Assembly (NCBI GenBank): GCA_947652605.1
Contig: OX393581.1
Location: 11,846,640-11,910,639, forward strand
Direction: 5' to 3'
Source: Elmis aenea
Taxonomy: Eukaryota > Arthropoda > Insecta > Coleoptera > Elmidae
Length of the DNA: 64,000 bases
Shown here: in pieces, positions 22,291 to 34,909 of the stretch
Numbering within the stretch: position 1 is the stretch's first letter
Layout: each line of letters starts with the position of its first letter
The notes under the pieces: generated by a model
The model's input: the letters and a program-made list of their open reading frames with translations, nothing else
The model's database searches: none
What the model was told of the DNA's origin: nothing
Translations under genes and position numbers: made by a program

Positions 22291-23616
22291 ACTTGTACCT
22301 TGATATTGTGTAAGTCAGTTTTTCTCAATGATTTAGCTAACTTTATATTAAATTATAGACCTTGATGTCAATGCTTGTTAATGTAGTTTTTTATTCTATA
22401 TAAGTACAAATGTTAAAAAAACCCAAGTGTACCATTAAAAACAATATGTTGGGGTCATTTCCTACTAAACCGAAAATGCAAAAAAAAGAAAATATCATAT
22501 TCCTATTTAAATCCTTTGTTGACCACAAATTTAAGCCAAATTTCATAAAAAAATGTTAGATAGTAACCGTTCCAGCATTTGGTCCTAATCCTGTATACTC
22601 CTATACACATTACAATTAATTCAAAGTTTTAAACAGCCAATGCGTGTCCTTACTTTAATTCAGGATTTGATACCTAACCTATCAGTTTGCCCACCTATCA
22701 GTTTGCCCACCCCCGTTATTATTAATAATAAATTGTATACAGGCTTTTTGAGTAGTGTTATAACATTTATACAATGTTCAAAGTTAATCACATAAACTAG
22801 AATTACGGTTGGAGCTAGTTTAAACAGTTTCTGGAAGTGTATTTCAAACAGCTAGAACAAAAACGTTTAAAGCAACTCATGTGCATAAAACTATTAGACT
22901 TACTGGGTCACACTTGCTACACATCTACCATTTTATTATTTTATAAGTCTCGAAGTTTAAGGTGTCTACCCTACTCAGGAAATGTCATTTTAATATAGTC
23001 TGCTGCATTTGGTATAATTTAGTAGATTTAGCAACTTCATTTCCAACGAATCGTCCAAGATTACCATAAAGAAAAGCAAATTCTACGAATACCGGCCTAA
23101 ACTAGGATATTTCCAATGCAAACTGCTAAAAAAGGCGGGCCACGTTTACGTATTTTGAACTGGCAATATTGGATGTCGAATAAAAATACATTTACCGTGA
23201 TATTCGAAATGACGGGAACAGGGTGTATTGACAGCTTTTCGAATATAATTAAAAATGTGTATCGCATGAAATAAATAACGAAACTCTTTGTATTAATGCG
23301 CGCATTTTGATCGAACTGTTTACCAATTTGTTAAAAGCGTTTATGTGTATACAATGGAAACCGAACCGGATATGTAAACGATCAAGCACAGTTATGTGTT
23401 ATTTGAAATTTAGGATTCCGTTTCATAGCTTTTGTGGATACAAAATAATTTTCAAGTCACTGAAAAAACTGACACAATAAAAACTGAGAATAAGTGTTTA
23501 ATGTAGCTAAGAAAATCCCAAAACAAGTATTAAATATAGCGCTTAATAGTTTTTTTTATTTAGTCCTTCTACTGCTAGGTGTAGAACTGTTGAGTTTTTT
23601 TAAAATTATTTTTAAT
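22291..23616. other. Spacer with a small tandem repeat
   Basis: No gene recognised. CCTATCAGTTTGCCCAC occurs twice in tandem at about 22678-22711. The rest is AT-rich and featureless to me. Confidence 0.45.
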
Positions 23617-23835
23617 TCCGCAGAGGCAGTCCCGTTTCGGGTTCTTGTACTGCGACGTATTCTCCATTGTACCCTCTGGTGATAATTCCTTAGAGGAGTC
23701 GTGTGTTTTTGAAAAACTTCAGGATTTTCTTTGAGTGTATTTTTCTTAACTCTTCTTGGTTGGTTTTTCCATCCCTAGAAGTTTGCGCCGATAGGGTGTA
23801 AATCCTTCACACTGGCACTGGTTATGTAGTTAGTT
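23617..23835 (-). pseudogene. Third copy of the non-LTR 3' end found at 4083-4640
   Basis: The minus strand carries the last coding segment (GATGGAAAAACCAACCAAGA, as at 4467-4486) and the 3' UTR with CAGAGGGTACAATGGAGAAT and CCTCTGCGGAAT, ending near 23617. It is shorter on the 5' side than the other two copies; the Cys-rich motif is only partly present. Confidence 0.75.
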
Positions 23836-23869
23836 CCGTTATTCCTAAAGTCTCTATGTTGTTTTTTAT

Positions 23870-24470
23870 AATTTCTTCTACCTGTATTATAGTTTCTTAG
23901 GTGTTGTTTCTTTTCCTTTCCATAATCTCATTTTCCAAATCTGATATCGCCCTTTATTATTTTGCTTTCTCTTATCATTTCTCATGGCCAGGTCATCATG
24001 CCTGTTAGCCATCCCCAGTTTACTTTTAGGTTTTTTAGTTTATCTAGCTTTTTTTAATTTTGCTCTATTTGTATTCCTTTTGATTATTAATTTATTATAT
24101 CTCACTTTGACTTTTTACCACTTCTTCTTTCCGTCTTTGCTTTTATTCTGATCTTTCTTTGCATTTTTCTTTTCTTTGTTTAATCGGTGTTGAACAAAAT
24201 TTGACTCTCCTTAACGTTTCTCAGTTTTGAGTCTTTTGCGATGATAATTTTCTTGTCCCTTTGGCCTTTTACTTCTACCAGACAAGTCTTTGCAGCAGTT
24301 TATGCACCTTTTTAATATGCGCCTCAACATTCAAATGTTTATCCATAAACTTGGTCATTGCTTGCTGTAAAGCCTTGGTGTCTGTCGTGGGAATGGAGAA
24401 ACCGGTCACTAACTAGTATGTATTTTTTCTAGTTACCTACTCTATTCTATTTGCCGCATTTTGTAGCTCT
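23870..24470 (-). pseudogene. Probable ORF1 remnant of a non-LTR element
   Basis: Minus-strand frames give FMDKHLNVEAHIKKVHKL (about 24350-24295), then KGQRDKKIIIAKDSKLRNVK and ESQILFNTD, then a lysine/arginine-rich segment (KKRKMQRKIR; GKKSK). This order (a short helical lead, a core ending in an F-N-D turn, then a basic tail) resembles ORF1 of RTE/Jockey-group elements. It continues to about 23915 as YQIWKMRLWKGKE. Several frameshifts are present. No endonuclease or RT follows; the segment instead abuts the 3' end at 23617-23835. Confidence 0.5.
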
Positions 24471-24930
24471 TTCTTAGTTTCATTTTGCTCTTTTGATATT
24501 TTTGCGTTATTCTCTTTCAGTTTCTTATTTTTTTAGTATCAGTTGCAAAATCTCTTCCTTAATTCCTTTCTGTTCTTTTTTAATCCTTGCAGCTCTGTTA
24601 TCAATTCTTTTATTTATGGCTTCATCTCCGACTTTATTTCTCGTAATAAATCCATCATTTTATCTAACTTTTAATCATTATTTGCGTACGACTTACTTTG
24701 AGATGCAGTTTGTTCTTTTTTCTTGGCGTTCTTCCAACTTTTTTGCTCTCACCAAACGCTTAATTAAATTCTTTTTTCCCCCCTTTTATCACTTGTGTAC
24801 GAGCTTCTTTCAGAATCTGACATTTTTCCTTTACTACTTACATTACCTGTTGCATTACACGAAATGCTGTAAATAGTTTTACTAATATGAAAACACAGTT
24901 TTTCTAGAATTTTAATGTACATGGTTGTAC

Positions 24931-25205
24931 AATTTCGAATGTTTTACGGGGTATCTCGGTTACCATAACGGTTAGTTAATCTGATCGGTCTATTGAGCTA
25001 TTATTTGGGAAAAGAACGCCTGTGTAATCAGATTTTTTGTATCGCTTTTCGTTTTGGCACTGTAGACGGAAAATGAAATTTAATCATTTTTGAAATTTTA
25101 CTATTAACTTCATTATTTATTAAAATAGAACAAAATGTTATGAAGGTTTTCTATACCGATTTGTATACTTAATTTAAAAACAATTTTTATAGCGACCTTG
25201 ACGTA
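24931..25205 (+). repeat. Left part of the 19844-20425 MITE family
   Basis: TTTCGAATGTTTTACGGGGT followed by ATCTCGGTTACC, AAGAACGCCT and AACAAAATGTTATGAAGG repeats the order seen at 19855-20070. The CAGGGTGG tip and the right arm are missing. Confidence 0.8.
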
Positions 25206-27194
25206 GTTTCTAACTTATTTCGTTTTATAATAATTGCTGATTAAAATTGGGTCCCGCTCAATTTGTCACCCTTTATTTTATTTGATATTTTAAGTTTTTC
25301 TTCTTAAAGCGTAGATAATCGAACTATCTGACTGTTTTTTTTTCATCACATACTGTTTGTTCGGTGAGTTCATTTTAGGAAAAGTTGTATATAAAAGGTC
25401 CCTCATAATTTTCAATAAGAAATTACTTCCCAAAACTTTTCGCATTATTTATTAATCACCCAGTATCTAACCTATTTTTATTTCCTTTCCAGTGATTATT
25501 ACTGACAACATAAGTACATATATAAAATTTTAGTTACAGAAGTAGAAAAAAACACCCACAGCGAATAAGAACTACGAAGACTTGGAAATGATGAAAAAGT
25601 TTACATTTCAAAAGGACCGTTAAATTTTGCCTTTATAAAATTATATAAAGTGGTCCTTCCAAGATTTCTTAAAGAACCATTTCGACCAGCATTATTTTGC
25701 ACTAAAAATCGAAAACACGTTATTGATAGTTACACGCCAAACGGCATAAATAAGACAAAACGCGCCTATTAGGTTGGTATCTGTGATTTAGACGGGCACT
25801 CCGGAGTTGTACGCCTTTCGTATGTTCAAACCGCCACGCAAAAAGTAATTGGTTATTCAGATACCGATTTGCGCGTGTGGTTTTTGTTGTAAGAGCATTT
25901 CATTGCCGGGAGGTCTCAATCGAACGGTGTCGTATACCTTGTCCGTACCGTCTTTACCCTTCATTGATTAAAACAACTTGAAAAAAAAAACAATTAATGG
26001 TTTTAAACGATAGTGTCCGAAACACTCACCTTAATTCTCGAGAGCGTAGTAGTTACTTTGGGATCAAGGGATTTCAACGAGAATCCCAACTGCTGTTATC
26101 AACTTTCAACTGGACTTCTCCCGCGCTAATGTACTTCGTTACCGACGGTGGCTCAGTGGTGCTTAAAAAGGTCCAAGTATGCTTTGGACTCTAGCTGAGT
26201 GAGGTTAATTTACATTGCTTAGGCACCATAGGGGTCTCGAAGTTATAATAATTCCAAGTATTTGCTACTCATATTACGGGGCAAATAAAGTCACGAGTAA
26301 ATACTTATTAATTCAGTTAAATTTTGGAAATTAGATAAAACGAATATAGAGAACGTAACCGGAAATAACCGTAGTTGCTAATTGGAAACACGTCTTCCGT
26401 TAACTGCCTGTCGTACTGTTACTTTCTTGTTAACTTAATTAAATTTGCGTTACATTTGTAGTTTTTCCCTTCACACTGCTTTGCTTAAATAGCAAATACA
26501 ATGTCAGACAATTAGGTTTAGATACTCAAAACTTCAAATAGCCTAAAATGAGGAGTTAGTTTGTTACACGAATATCGGCCACTTTCTAAGAAAGCCACTA
26601 TTCTTGCAGCAAGAAGGGTAGTTCGGACTCGCGGCTAGTTCAGACGAGAAGGGGTAGGTCCGAATTAGAAAGAAACTTGTAAACCTTAATAAGGGCGCCA
26701 CACTATTTATTCTATAAGGTTTCAAATAGCGAAAAACCTAGTAAATGAAATAAAAGAATTTGTAGACGGGAATGATATATGCCTTTAATAATAAATAAAA
26801 ATTCTTTAAATCACAACAAGCAGATGTCTTTGACTACAGACCATAAGAACAGAAGTGACGTTGAAACGGATGTAATATAATTTGGACATGCGTGGAAAAA
26901 GACTGGTCACTGGAGCTACTAAAATAAGCTGAAACTACTACTCATGGGACCTAACTCCCAATCGGACAATAATAACGTAACAAGTTGACTATTGTGGCAA
27001 GGACAGATTATAGCATATACAGAGAAGACAAACATCTAGGGTGCGATGAAAGCCTCAAAAACCATCGCTTGTCTAAGAAATCAGGGCAAACTTTCACAGA
27101 GAAATTTTTACAAAATCAGCCATATCTCGGTCATTTTTTGATGTTCAATTGTTTATTAATTGCAAAAATCACTTGTTTACGAAACTTAGATAAG
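25206..27194. other. Spacer; moderately GC-balanced patch at 25740-26220
   Basis: Apart from short repeat scraps at each edge, no element is recognised. The patch at about 25740-26220 is visibly less AT-rich than its surroundings and holds a 65-codon open frame (25997-26194) with no recognisable domain. It could be single-copy host sequence, but nothing shows a gene. Confidence 0.35.
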
Positions 27195-27325
27195 GACATT
27201 TTTACAAAATTAGCCACATCTCGGCTATTTTTTGCAACAAATATATAAAACTACATATTTTTGAAAGGCTATAAAAAGCTCTTTCATATGTCGTGGCCAA
27301 CTAGGGTTTCCATTTAAAAAATATG
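27195..27325 (-). repeat. Inverted fragment of the 19844-20425 MITE family
   Basis: Read on the minus strand, ACCCTAGTTGGCCA, ATATTTGTTGCAAAAAATAG and CCGAGATGTGGCTAATTT match 20178-20270 of the full element in order. A partial second copy of the last segment lies at about 27108-27130. Confidence 0.75.
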
Positions 27326-27564
27326 CTCATTACTGACAATTCTTCGATCAATCGGGCCACCGCTCCATTTTCACAAAAATTGCAAGTTTGACAGGAGGTG
27401 TGACAGTTAAAATTATGACAACTAAGTGATTACCTTTTTTTGTTATTATTAATTAAAAATGGGTCACTCTTAATTTGTCACACTTTATAAAATATTGATA
27501 TGTTCCAAGTCCATCGCCCTGGCATTCCAGGCTAGCTCGAATTACCCTTTTGTTGATTTTACTG

Positions 27565-27990
27565 TGTTGCATGTTCACTTATTTTGTTTTTTACTTAAAA
27601 ACGAGGTTTTTCGGGAAAAAATTAAGTATGAAAAAAATCAAGCTTTCAAAGGCAATAGTTTAAATTTTAAAATGCAAAATTTTAACCCTCCCAAAAGTTC
27701 TATTGAAAAAAAAGTCAAAATGGGTCGCACTTTTTAGCTCCTTGTAAAGATAGGAGATGATACTATGGGAAACCTTTTAATAAGTAAAAAACATCTACGA
27801 AATGTCATTCTTCTACATTTCTCCAAATTTGAGAAATAAAATGAAAACTTAATTTTGCTGTTTCCTTTTAGAAGGGTGTAACTCCAAAAGGGGAGTTTTA
27901 GGAAAAAAAGTCATATGAAAGGCTCATCTTAATTTTTGATAAGAAATTACCTCCAGAAGTTTTTCGCAATATTTAAGAATCGCCCTGTAA
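27565..27990 (+). repeat. Dispersed repeat, copy A (partner at 43320-43788)
   Basis: Shares, in the same order and strand as 43320-43788, TGCATGTT-ACTTATTTT, GGGTCGCACTTTT, ATGGGAAACCTTT, AAACATCTAC, TTAATTTTTGATAAG and the terminal GCAATATTTAAGAA with CCCTGTA. The right end resembles the CACCCTGTA ends of other elements here. Noncoding. Confidence 0.8.
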
Positions 27991-28755
27991 GGACGCTTAA
28001 TATTTGATAAGGTGTTTGGTTTTTAAGTAACATATTTATTAATAAGCTTAATTAAAAATCACTAATAATCTTTTTCGAAGGATGTGTTTAAAATCAGCAC
28101 GCAGTTGTTATGTGTTTTTATAGATAAATAATAAAATGAGGAAACAAAACTTTTAAAACTGGTATTACATTGCGACTTGAGGTCTTACGAAAAACATTAA
28201 TGATTTTTAACTAAACCTATTTATGTATTTATGTAGAACACGTTTACAATTTATACTATTGTCGACTTGTGTAGTTACAAAAGCACATAATAGGTTAGCC
28301 GTAGAAATTTTCATTACTAACGGTATTTTATCTTCCTCAGAATCTGTGACATTGAATAATACGCGCCCTTGACTTTCTGTGCTATAGGATATAATTTTCC
28401 CCATTTGAGCATATTTTATCTAACAAAAGGACATCGTTAACTGTTGACAATCTTGAAAGTGGACGATCTGCAATGCAAATTTAGGCATTACTTCATTTCA
28501 TAGCAATTTTTTATTGTATACACTTTGATTAAGATTAAACAAATTGTTAAATTGCTTTTATTCTAATTGTCTAATACCTTACAAATTAGTAACAAACCAA
28601 TTTTGTTCTTCAAGCTTTTGCGTCCGTTGTCCATGTTACAATCTTCGTTCTTCAATATTATTTTTTAAAAACAGTTATTGTCGAAAGTTAATAAGATTAT
28701 GAAATGCAGAGTAAAACGTTGCTGTAAAATAATTTTAAGAAATTCAAAAATTGTA
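27991..28755. other. AT-rich spacer
   Basis: No gene or repeat boundary recognised before the TA at 28754-28755. Confidence 0.4.
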
Positions 28756-29671
28756 GGGGAGACCGGGGTAAGATGACGAACGGGGCAAGATGACTAACGG
28801 GATATAATTCAGTTTCTTGTCAATACATGTCACCACTATTGACTAATTACAATACATACAAGTAGTGTGAAGTAACATATTGACTTTACCGACCAATTGT
28901 TGTTACTATTTCGTAGTAAAATTTAAAATTGTGTGGTACCATACTAAGGTTATAATATTAACGGTAAGTTATCAATAAGCTGTAGCACTGAGAGTTATAA
29001 ATTTTGAAAATTTATCGCAGTAGTTTTTGATAACCAAACATATAAGAAAACTGTTGACTATATAAGAAAAACATTTAAATTATTTCTTTTTGTAAGAGAT
29101 AGATATTTGTTCATGTTACCCGTCGGGGCAAGATGACGGGGGTAAGATGACGAATGCCGTCATCTTGCCTCTTTTGATTTTTATCGTGTTCTGACACTAA
29201 TTTTTATAATAAAGACATTAAGGCCGTATGCAGAGTCGGAAGAATTGTGGTCTAAAACGGGTTTATCTTGAAAGCGGTTTTAAAATTATTTAAAACTAAT
29301 TGTCACGTAGTTTTTGTAGATCCTCCAGATGAAGACTGGATAGAGTGCAAAAAGTGTAAAGTATGGTGGGCATGGTGCTTGTTCAGCATATGAAGGTAGC
29401 GGCGATTTTATATGCGATTATTGTTGATTCGTCATCTTATCCCATATTGTTCGTCATCTTACCCCGGTAATGGAGTAAGATGACGAACACTTACCAAAAA
29501 GTTTAAACTAAAAATATAGCTGCTTGACTTTGTTTAAGTTCTTTATTGAATCATAGTTACGTTGTGTTACATGTTACCTTTCTGAATAAAAATAACAATA
29601 GTATCTTCTGGGTGTATGTTTTTCCCAAACCAATTTTTTTTCTTAACTTCGTCAACTTGCCCCGGCCTCCC
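28756..29671 (+). mobile_element. Pogo-like DNA transposon relic with CCGGGGYAAGATGACG ends
   Basis: The left end GGGGAGACCGGGGTAAGATG and the right end (other strand) GGGAGGCCGGGGCAAGTTG are inverted relatives. Subterminal copies of GGGGTAAGATGACGAA occur in both orientations at about 28785, 29120-29165 and 29430-29490. TA precedes the left tip; at the right a TA lies two bases outside. About 915 bp, with a transposase C-terminal scrap inside (29316-29427). Confidence 0.65.
29316..29427 (+). pseudogene. C-terminal PHD-like zinc finger of a pogo/Tigger-type transposase
   Basis: The plus strand reads VDPPDEDWIECKKCKVWW, then after skipping one extra G at about 29370 continues HGACSAYEGSGDFICDYC and stops at 29425-29427. 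The Cys/His spacing (CxxC, WxH-type segment, HxxC, CxxC) is that of a PHD-like finger found at the very C-terminus of many insect pogo/Tigger-type DDE transposases. The stop immediately after CDYC fits that placement. Upstream catalytic parts are not recognisable. The single-base insertion shows the copy is dead. The family is named from memory of this motif; a host PHD protein is unlikely given the surrounding inverted repeats. Confidence 0.65.
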
Positions 29672-30165
29672 TTTAATAAAAAATTTACAACAAAAAAAAA
29701 TCTGAAAGTCAATTACATGTTTGCAGATATCTAAAATATGTTTGGATATTATTATTTATCATACAATTTATCTCCTTGACCAAATTTAAACCTATCTTCT
29801 GGCTCTTATAATAAGCGAGAACTTAAATTACAATCAGCCTGCATACTTTTTACCAATTTCTAATAGATTTAATTTCAAAGGATACAATTATCTTTTCCAC
29901 AAATTCATATAATTATCGCAAATTAAGGCACAATTATTTAATCATGTTTTTTTTTTTTGGTGATGTAATACCGTGATATTAAAATTGTCTTGCTTAAAGG
30001 TGCTCATGGTTTTTTAAATAATTGTCGTGCATTTACAACAATAATTTTTTCATTGTCAAAATTTGTAAAGCAGTTCTGCTGAAGTTTTTGTTTTATTGTA
30101 ATCTTAAGCAGTTTTTAAATCATTGTTATTATGGTTTTCACTACAGAGCAGACAATTTACATGAT
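29672..30165. other. AT-rich spacer
   Basis: No feature recognised. It ends in TTAA at 30166-30169. Confidence 0.4.
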
Positions 30166-30169
30166 TTAA

Positions 30170-30232
30170 TCCTTTGCCTGTCCTGTGCATCACCGGTGAT
30201 GCACACAAAAAAATGGTCCTTCGTACGCGTAT
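30170..30232 (+). repeat. Solo left end of the piggyBac-type MITE at 35490
   Basis: After TTAA (30166-30169), CCTTTGCCTGTCC, a 20-bp palindrome (30187-30206, centred on ACCGGT) and GGTCCTTCGTACGC match 35490-35550 almost base for base. The homology stops near 30232 and no right end is present. Confidence 0.8.
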
Positions 30233-31980
30233 TGTGAAACTCCGCCTGAGATCAATTATTTTATATTACTTCAATGTTATTTCATTTACTCTTAAATAAA
30301 TAACATTGCAACAAATGCTGATGCAGCAGTTAATAAAACATGTAACATTTCAAAAGGGCCAAGTTATGAGGGTTTCAACTTTAGTAAAACACATTAACGT
30401 TAAAATATTACGGTCATAACTTGGGTCCTACAACGCCAGCATTTAAGTTTATTCAATCAACAAACGATTTGTTGATAAAGTTGTAGGTACATAATAGGTA
30501 GAACACACTACTCGCACAAATATGTGTTTATAGGAAAGAATGATAAAGATGCAACTACAATAAAAAAAGGCTAGCATCAGGAACCAAAATCTTGGGACAG
30601 TCGCGCTTAGGTAGTTAAGAACCAACCAACTAGAAATGTACAGCCGGTCGAAAAATTAAGGGATTAGTTGTTAAAATCGTTGTGTTTTATTTGTTTCTTA
30701 CTGTGTAGTAATTACTCCAGACCTGTGTATTACGTAAAACATTGTTTGAGGGCCCAACCATCAAACAAAGACGATAACGAGTCATAATTAACAACAATAA
30801 ATATAAGAGTAATAAGTATTCTTCCTTAACGGTGCGACCTATGTACAGTACGGTCCGTCACGGTATATAGCAATGGTTTTCAAAAATGTTGTAAGGATAT
30901 TCTTCAAATAAAAGCAAAGGTTAGGAGAATAAAAGAGTGCTCGATATGTTTTACCCTAAAATTGTTCTTTATATTGTCACCTAAAAATACAGTGCAATAT
31001 TTTACTGGAACTTGTTAAACTTGGTTCAGCCTAGCAAATATTACTGCAAGAAAGAATGCCAAAAATATTGGATGCCTTTTAATTTAAAATTTTATATATA
31101 GATATGAATTGAATGAAAAATCCAGGATGTTTTTGCCAAATTACGTTATCCGAAGGTAGCGCTTTTAAATAAATTGCAAACTAAGATGTAAGGGGATAAA
31201 TAAAGAAATGCCAGAAAATTTTCCTTTTTTACATCCGCTGTGTAAATTGCGTTGCCTTGTACACATTACGTCCATAAATGTACAGCAGTAAGCCCCGGAG
31301 TTCAAAGAAAACATGTCATTTATTTGGATAAGACGTACCCTTCTGTGTGTTCATGCAAAACTTATTTCAGTCAATACTTCAGCGTGTGCCGACATTTTCA
31401 AATCCTTATTTCCGGAATCTCAATTGCCGCGAATAAAATTGGACAAAGCTTCAGACATAAAATCAACGCGTCTTCCCAAATGGAACCGAACGTATTTCTC
31501 ACATACAACGTTAAATTCTGCTTAGTACAACAGATCCTATGTTAACAACAGTTGGGTAAGTTTTAGTTGCGAGCAGATTTACCATAATATACTGCAGTAT
31601 AAACTAGAAAAAGGCTCAATAGCTTGACCCTTGTTCACAGTGCCGGCTTACGGTAAATTGCCTTGTAAACTCGTAACAGCCTTCTTAGGGTAAAGATTGT
31701 ACTTAACTCTGGATCGATTTACTATGCGATTAAATTACTAAGGCGGTTAGTGTTTCGCACTTAAACCACATTCTTAAATCCTTCTATTCTTACACGTTCT
31801 TATAATTACATTTATTTATATACAAGACTTTTATAGCGACCTATTTCTTACTTGGATCCAATAGCAATACAGATAAATTTATATTACTTTAATATCATCT
31901 ATTGCTGCTATTGGGCTGATCGTCGATATCAGTGGGCGAACCTTAGAATATCGCATATTATTCATGCAATAATTTTAAAA
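30233..31980. other. Spacer without recognised gene
   Basis: Two overlapping open frames at 31252-31545 lie in a more GC-balanced patch but show no domain. No element boundaries were found. Confidence 0.4.
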
Positions 31981-34787
31981 CCCTTGTCAGGCGGCATAGG
32001 TACAATTGTAACTTTTTAGTTTTTAAATAACAATAACTTTTTTTCTGGAAACCGTAGAGGACTAAAATTTTGTGATATCTCTACGTTTTGATCTAGATTA
32101 TAAGATGAGCTAAATTTCAGAAAAATATTTCCCCTCTTCCGAGATAAGGGGTCAAGTTGTTTTTCCATCCCTAGGTAAAATTGTACCTTTATATATTTTG
32201 TATGAAATAATGGAAGGAAAAACATAGTTATTTTTATGGATAATATTTTATTTTTAAAAATAGTTAGAAATAGTTGATTTACATTGTAAAAGAAAATTTT
32301 AGACCTTTTTTTAATATATTTTCTTCACAAGTAAAGCTACGCGCATCTTTATTGTTACTGAGTGTTCATCGCTACCAGGTTTCACGCAAACTACGCAGCA
32401 CTTTCTAGTCTTACGTTGTTTACGCTTCAGCAGCTGGATTCTGTAACTTTGGATTTAACGGAAATGCAAGTTCATTACTACCTTGTTAATATGACCCACT
32501 TCTACGAAAAGCGATGCTCTAACCCACCGGTGGTAACTCACGGCGGGTTTACCCAAGTTACAGCTGGGTATCTACTATTTTAGGAAAGTTAGTACAGAAA
32601 ATCCTACTGCGCACGTTCACAAGTGAAATGTGCTTAACGCGTATTTGTTTAAAAATTACCGCCATGTAACTTTGTACACTCTGTCTTACGTTAAAGAATT
32701 TATGGTAGTTTTTTTTTTAGTTGTGATACGTTTTGTTCCTATTTTTATATTACATAACGATTTTGTAAAGTTTTCTTATCTTATAGTTTGTTTACTGAAT
32801 TAATTTTGTTTCAATGGTCAGCACTTTGGATGGGTATTTTTTAAATTGGACCAGTGATGTGGTAAAGTAATTCTATTTGTTTAGTTGATTGCATTTATTC
32901 ATTGCAGTATTTTATCATTACAAATAAATATACAATGTAATTTATATATTAAGCTGGACTGTGAAATTAAAATTGGTAAATAATACACAAAGACATGACA
33001 AAACTTAATTTTGATATAATTTTGTGCATCTCGCAAGTTACGTTTGCATATTTCTTAATGTTGCGTTTATTCTTTTCTTCGTTCCACCATAAAATATGAG
33101 TTAGATGCGCCATCATTCTGAAAGAATGTAAAAATACCAATATACTGTCATGCGAATAATATACATTACTAGTTTACATGAGGTATTTATTTACTTGTTG
33201 AATGAACACAATATAATATTACGGATTTAAAAATGTAACAAAATTAATATCAATTTGTAAAATAAAAGATTTACTGTACTTACCAAAGCGCTATTTCGTC
33301 GCTTCGTTCCTAAATTTACTAATATCCAACACACTTAATTATTGTTAAGAATTATTATTTTTTTAATTCAAAACAAATACAACACTCCAAAAATTTAATT
33401 AAAATATAAAAACTCACCCCCAATCACTAAATGTTATTGAGTAAACAAGTCGAAATGACAGGGTTTTAGCCTTAAACGCGGCTGTCGAGCCGGTTTCACG
33501 TGAATTACGTCTAGCATTTACGGTTAGGGTTCATTCTTGGTCCTCAGAAGAAACGGAATATCAACTACGCGAATTGGGAAGTCACCACTAACGCGTGGTG
33601 TTTACGCTGGTGTTTAAAAGTTACGGAATAAGGGGGCTGGTCTAGGCAGACATAACAACTGCCAACGGCAAGTGAGGATCCGCGACTACCATGAGGTACT
33701 TGAGCACCTGCTGCCTCTGATGCTACCACAATCCGTCGTCCAAGCACCATTTTTACCGCACATCGAAGGAAATGGTTTCTCATCGACATCCGGTTTGTAC
33801 CACGAGCTTCGATTGCAGGCATACATAACTGATTGGCCAAATCTTTCAGGAACTTTCTTCGTTGATCGTTGTCCCTGAGCCGTGGGTTGTGTTTTTTGTA
33901 GATGATGCAGGATGCTAACCCAGTGTCGTCAATCATGTCATAGAAAAATGCTAGAGGCCAACGCAATGTTCTTCGTTTCACAGTGTACTCGCCTAACATT
34001 TTGTCCATAACGTCAATTCCGCCTTTGGTTTTGTTGTAATAGTTTATTATCTCTGGCTTGGGTGCTTGTGTCCCATCGACTTATCCCGTCATTTGCATGA
34101 ATGACAAAGCACGACTGATTTTTTCTTCTTTGTCACATATAAACAGATTGTTTCATCACGATTGTAGGCAAAATTGGTCGAATTTACAGACCGTTTTTTA
34201 GCAGGCTGCGTGTTGCTTAACATAAATCTCTTCGTATGATGTTACGAGATCTTGTTTGTGTACTTGGCAGTGGATCACTATGCCATTGAGTTCCATCCTT
34301 AACAGTCCAAATATCATCCACACTTTGAGACAGGCTCATCCTCAACGCTTTTCTCTGAGTCGTAATCTTTTTCCTGCTCTATGACAATTTCTTGCTCGAT
34401 GTCTGACTTTTCTTTAGTTGAAACATTCGCTGGTGGTACATAGTTTTCGTCATCAGATGCAACATATGATTCTTCCTCATATTCCGAATCAGATTCTTCA
34501 AATACTGAATGTGTACCTATCAAAGGTCTACTTATGTTGTGATAAGAACGCAAATATTCAGCATCTTTTTGCAGGTACCTGTTATAGAATTAAAACAAAA
34601 TATCTAAATAGTGTTAAAATAAGCAAAATATGACAAAACATGACTTAAACAATGTGTAGATATTAAATATTATCCATTTGCCGTATAAAAAAATTTTATT
34701 TACTAAGAATTTTCATACAAAATATATGAAGGTACAATTGTACCTTTACCGCCTATTACGTTGTAAAATTATGCCGCCTGACGAGGG
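31981..34787 (-). mobile_element. piggyBac element relic, about 2.8 kb, both ends present
   Basis: The left end CCCTTGTCAGGCGGCAT and the right end (other strand) CCCTCGTCAGGCGGCAT differ at one position. Subterminal GGTACAATTGTA occurs near both ends. TTAA flanks the right tip directly (34788-34791); on the left the sequence is TTTTAAAA, so TTAA lies two bases outside and may have mutated. A minus-strand transposase remnant occupies 33565-34553. The size and ends fit a piggyBac-superfamily transposon. Confidence 0.8.
33565..34553 (-). pseudogene. piggyBac transposase remnant
   Basis: The protein would excise and insert the element at TTAA. The N-terminal frame (34553-34314) is acidic, with EESDSEYEEES and DDENYVPP, as usual for this superfamily. 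Next comes a short stretch with WTVKDGTQWH (about 34310-34265). Then, without most of the catalytic core, NSTNFAYNRDETICLYVTK (about 34190-34135), KPEIINYYNKTKGGID (about 34062-34015) and MDKMLGEYTVKRRTLRWPLA (34008 on), the conserved region following the last catalytic Asp. The C-terminus (33700-33565) has only a partial Cys motif (CYVC) and is probably frameshifted. Stops and a large internal deletion show it is dead. Confidence 0.85.
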
Positions 34788-34909
34788 TTAAAATCGCCGG
34801 TATAAGATTTTATTCTGCTTACGATTGTCCCAATGCTTTTGCTTTTATAAGATCTACAAAATATATTCTGTGCCTTTTTAAAAAAATACTAAAGTTTATT
34901 AATATGTAT

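Noticed and set aside
24493..24876. 127-codon hydrophobic plus-strand frame resembling a membrane protein
   Set aside because: Composition is T-rich low complexity, opposite or near a decayed retroelement ORF1; hydrophobicity follows from T-rich codons.
25997..26194. 65-codon ATG frame in a GC-balanced patch
   Set aside because: No domain, no recognisable neighbour, and a length expected by chance.
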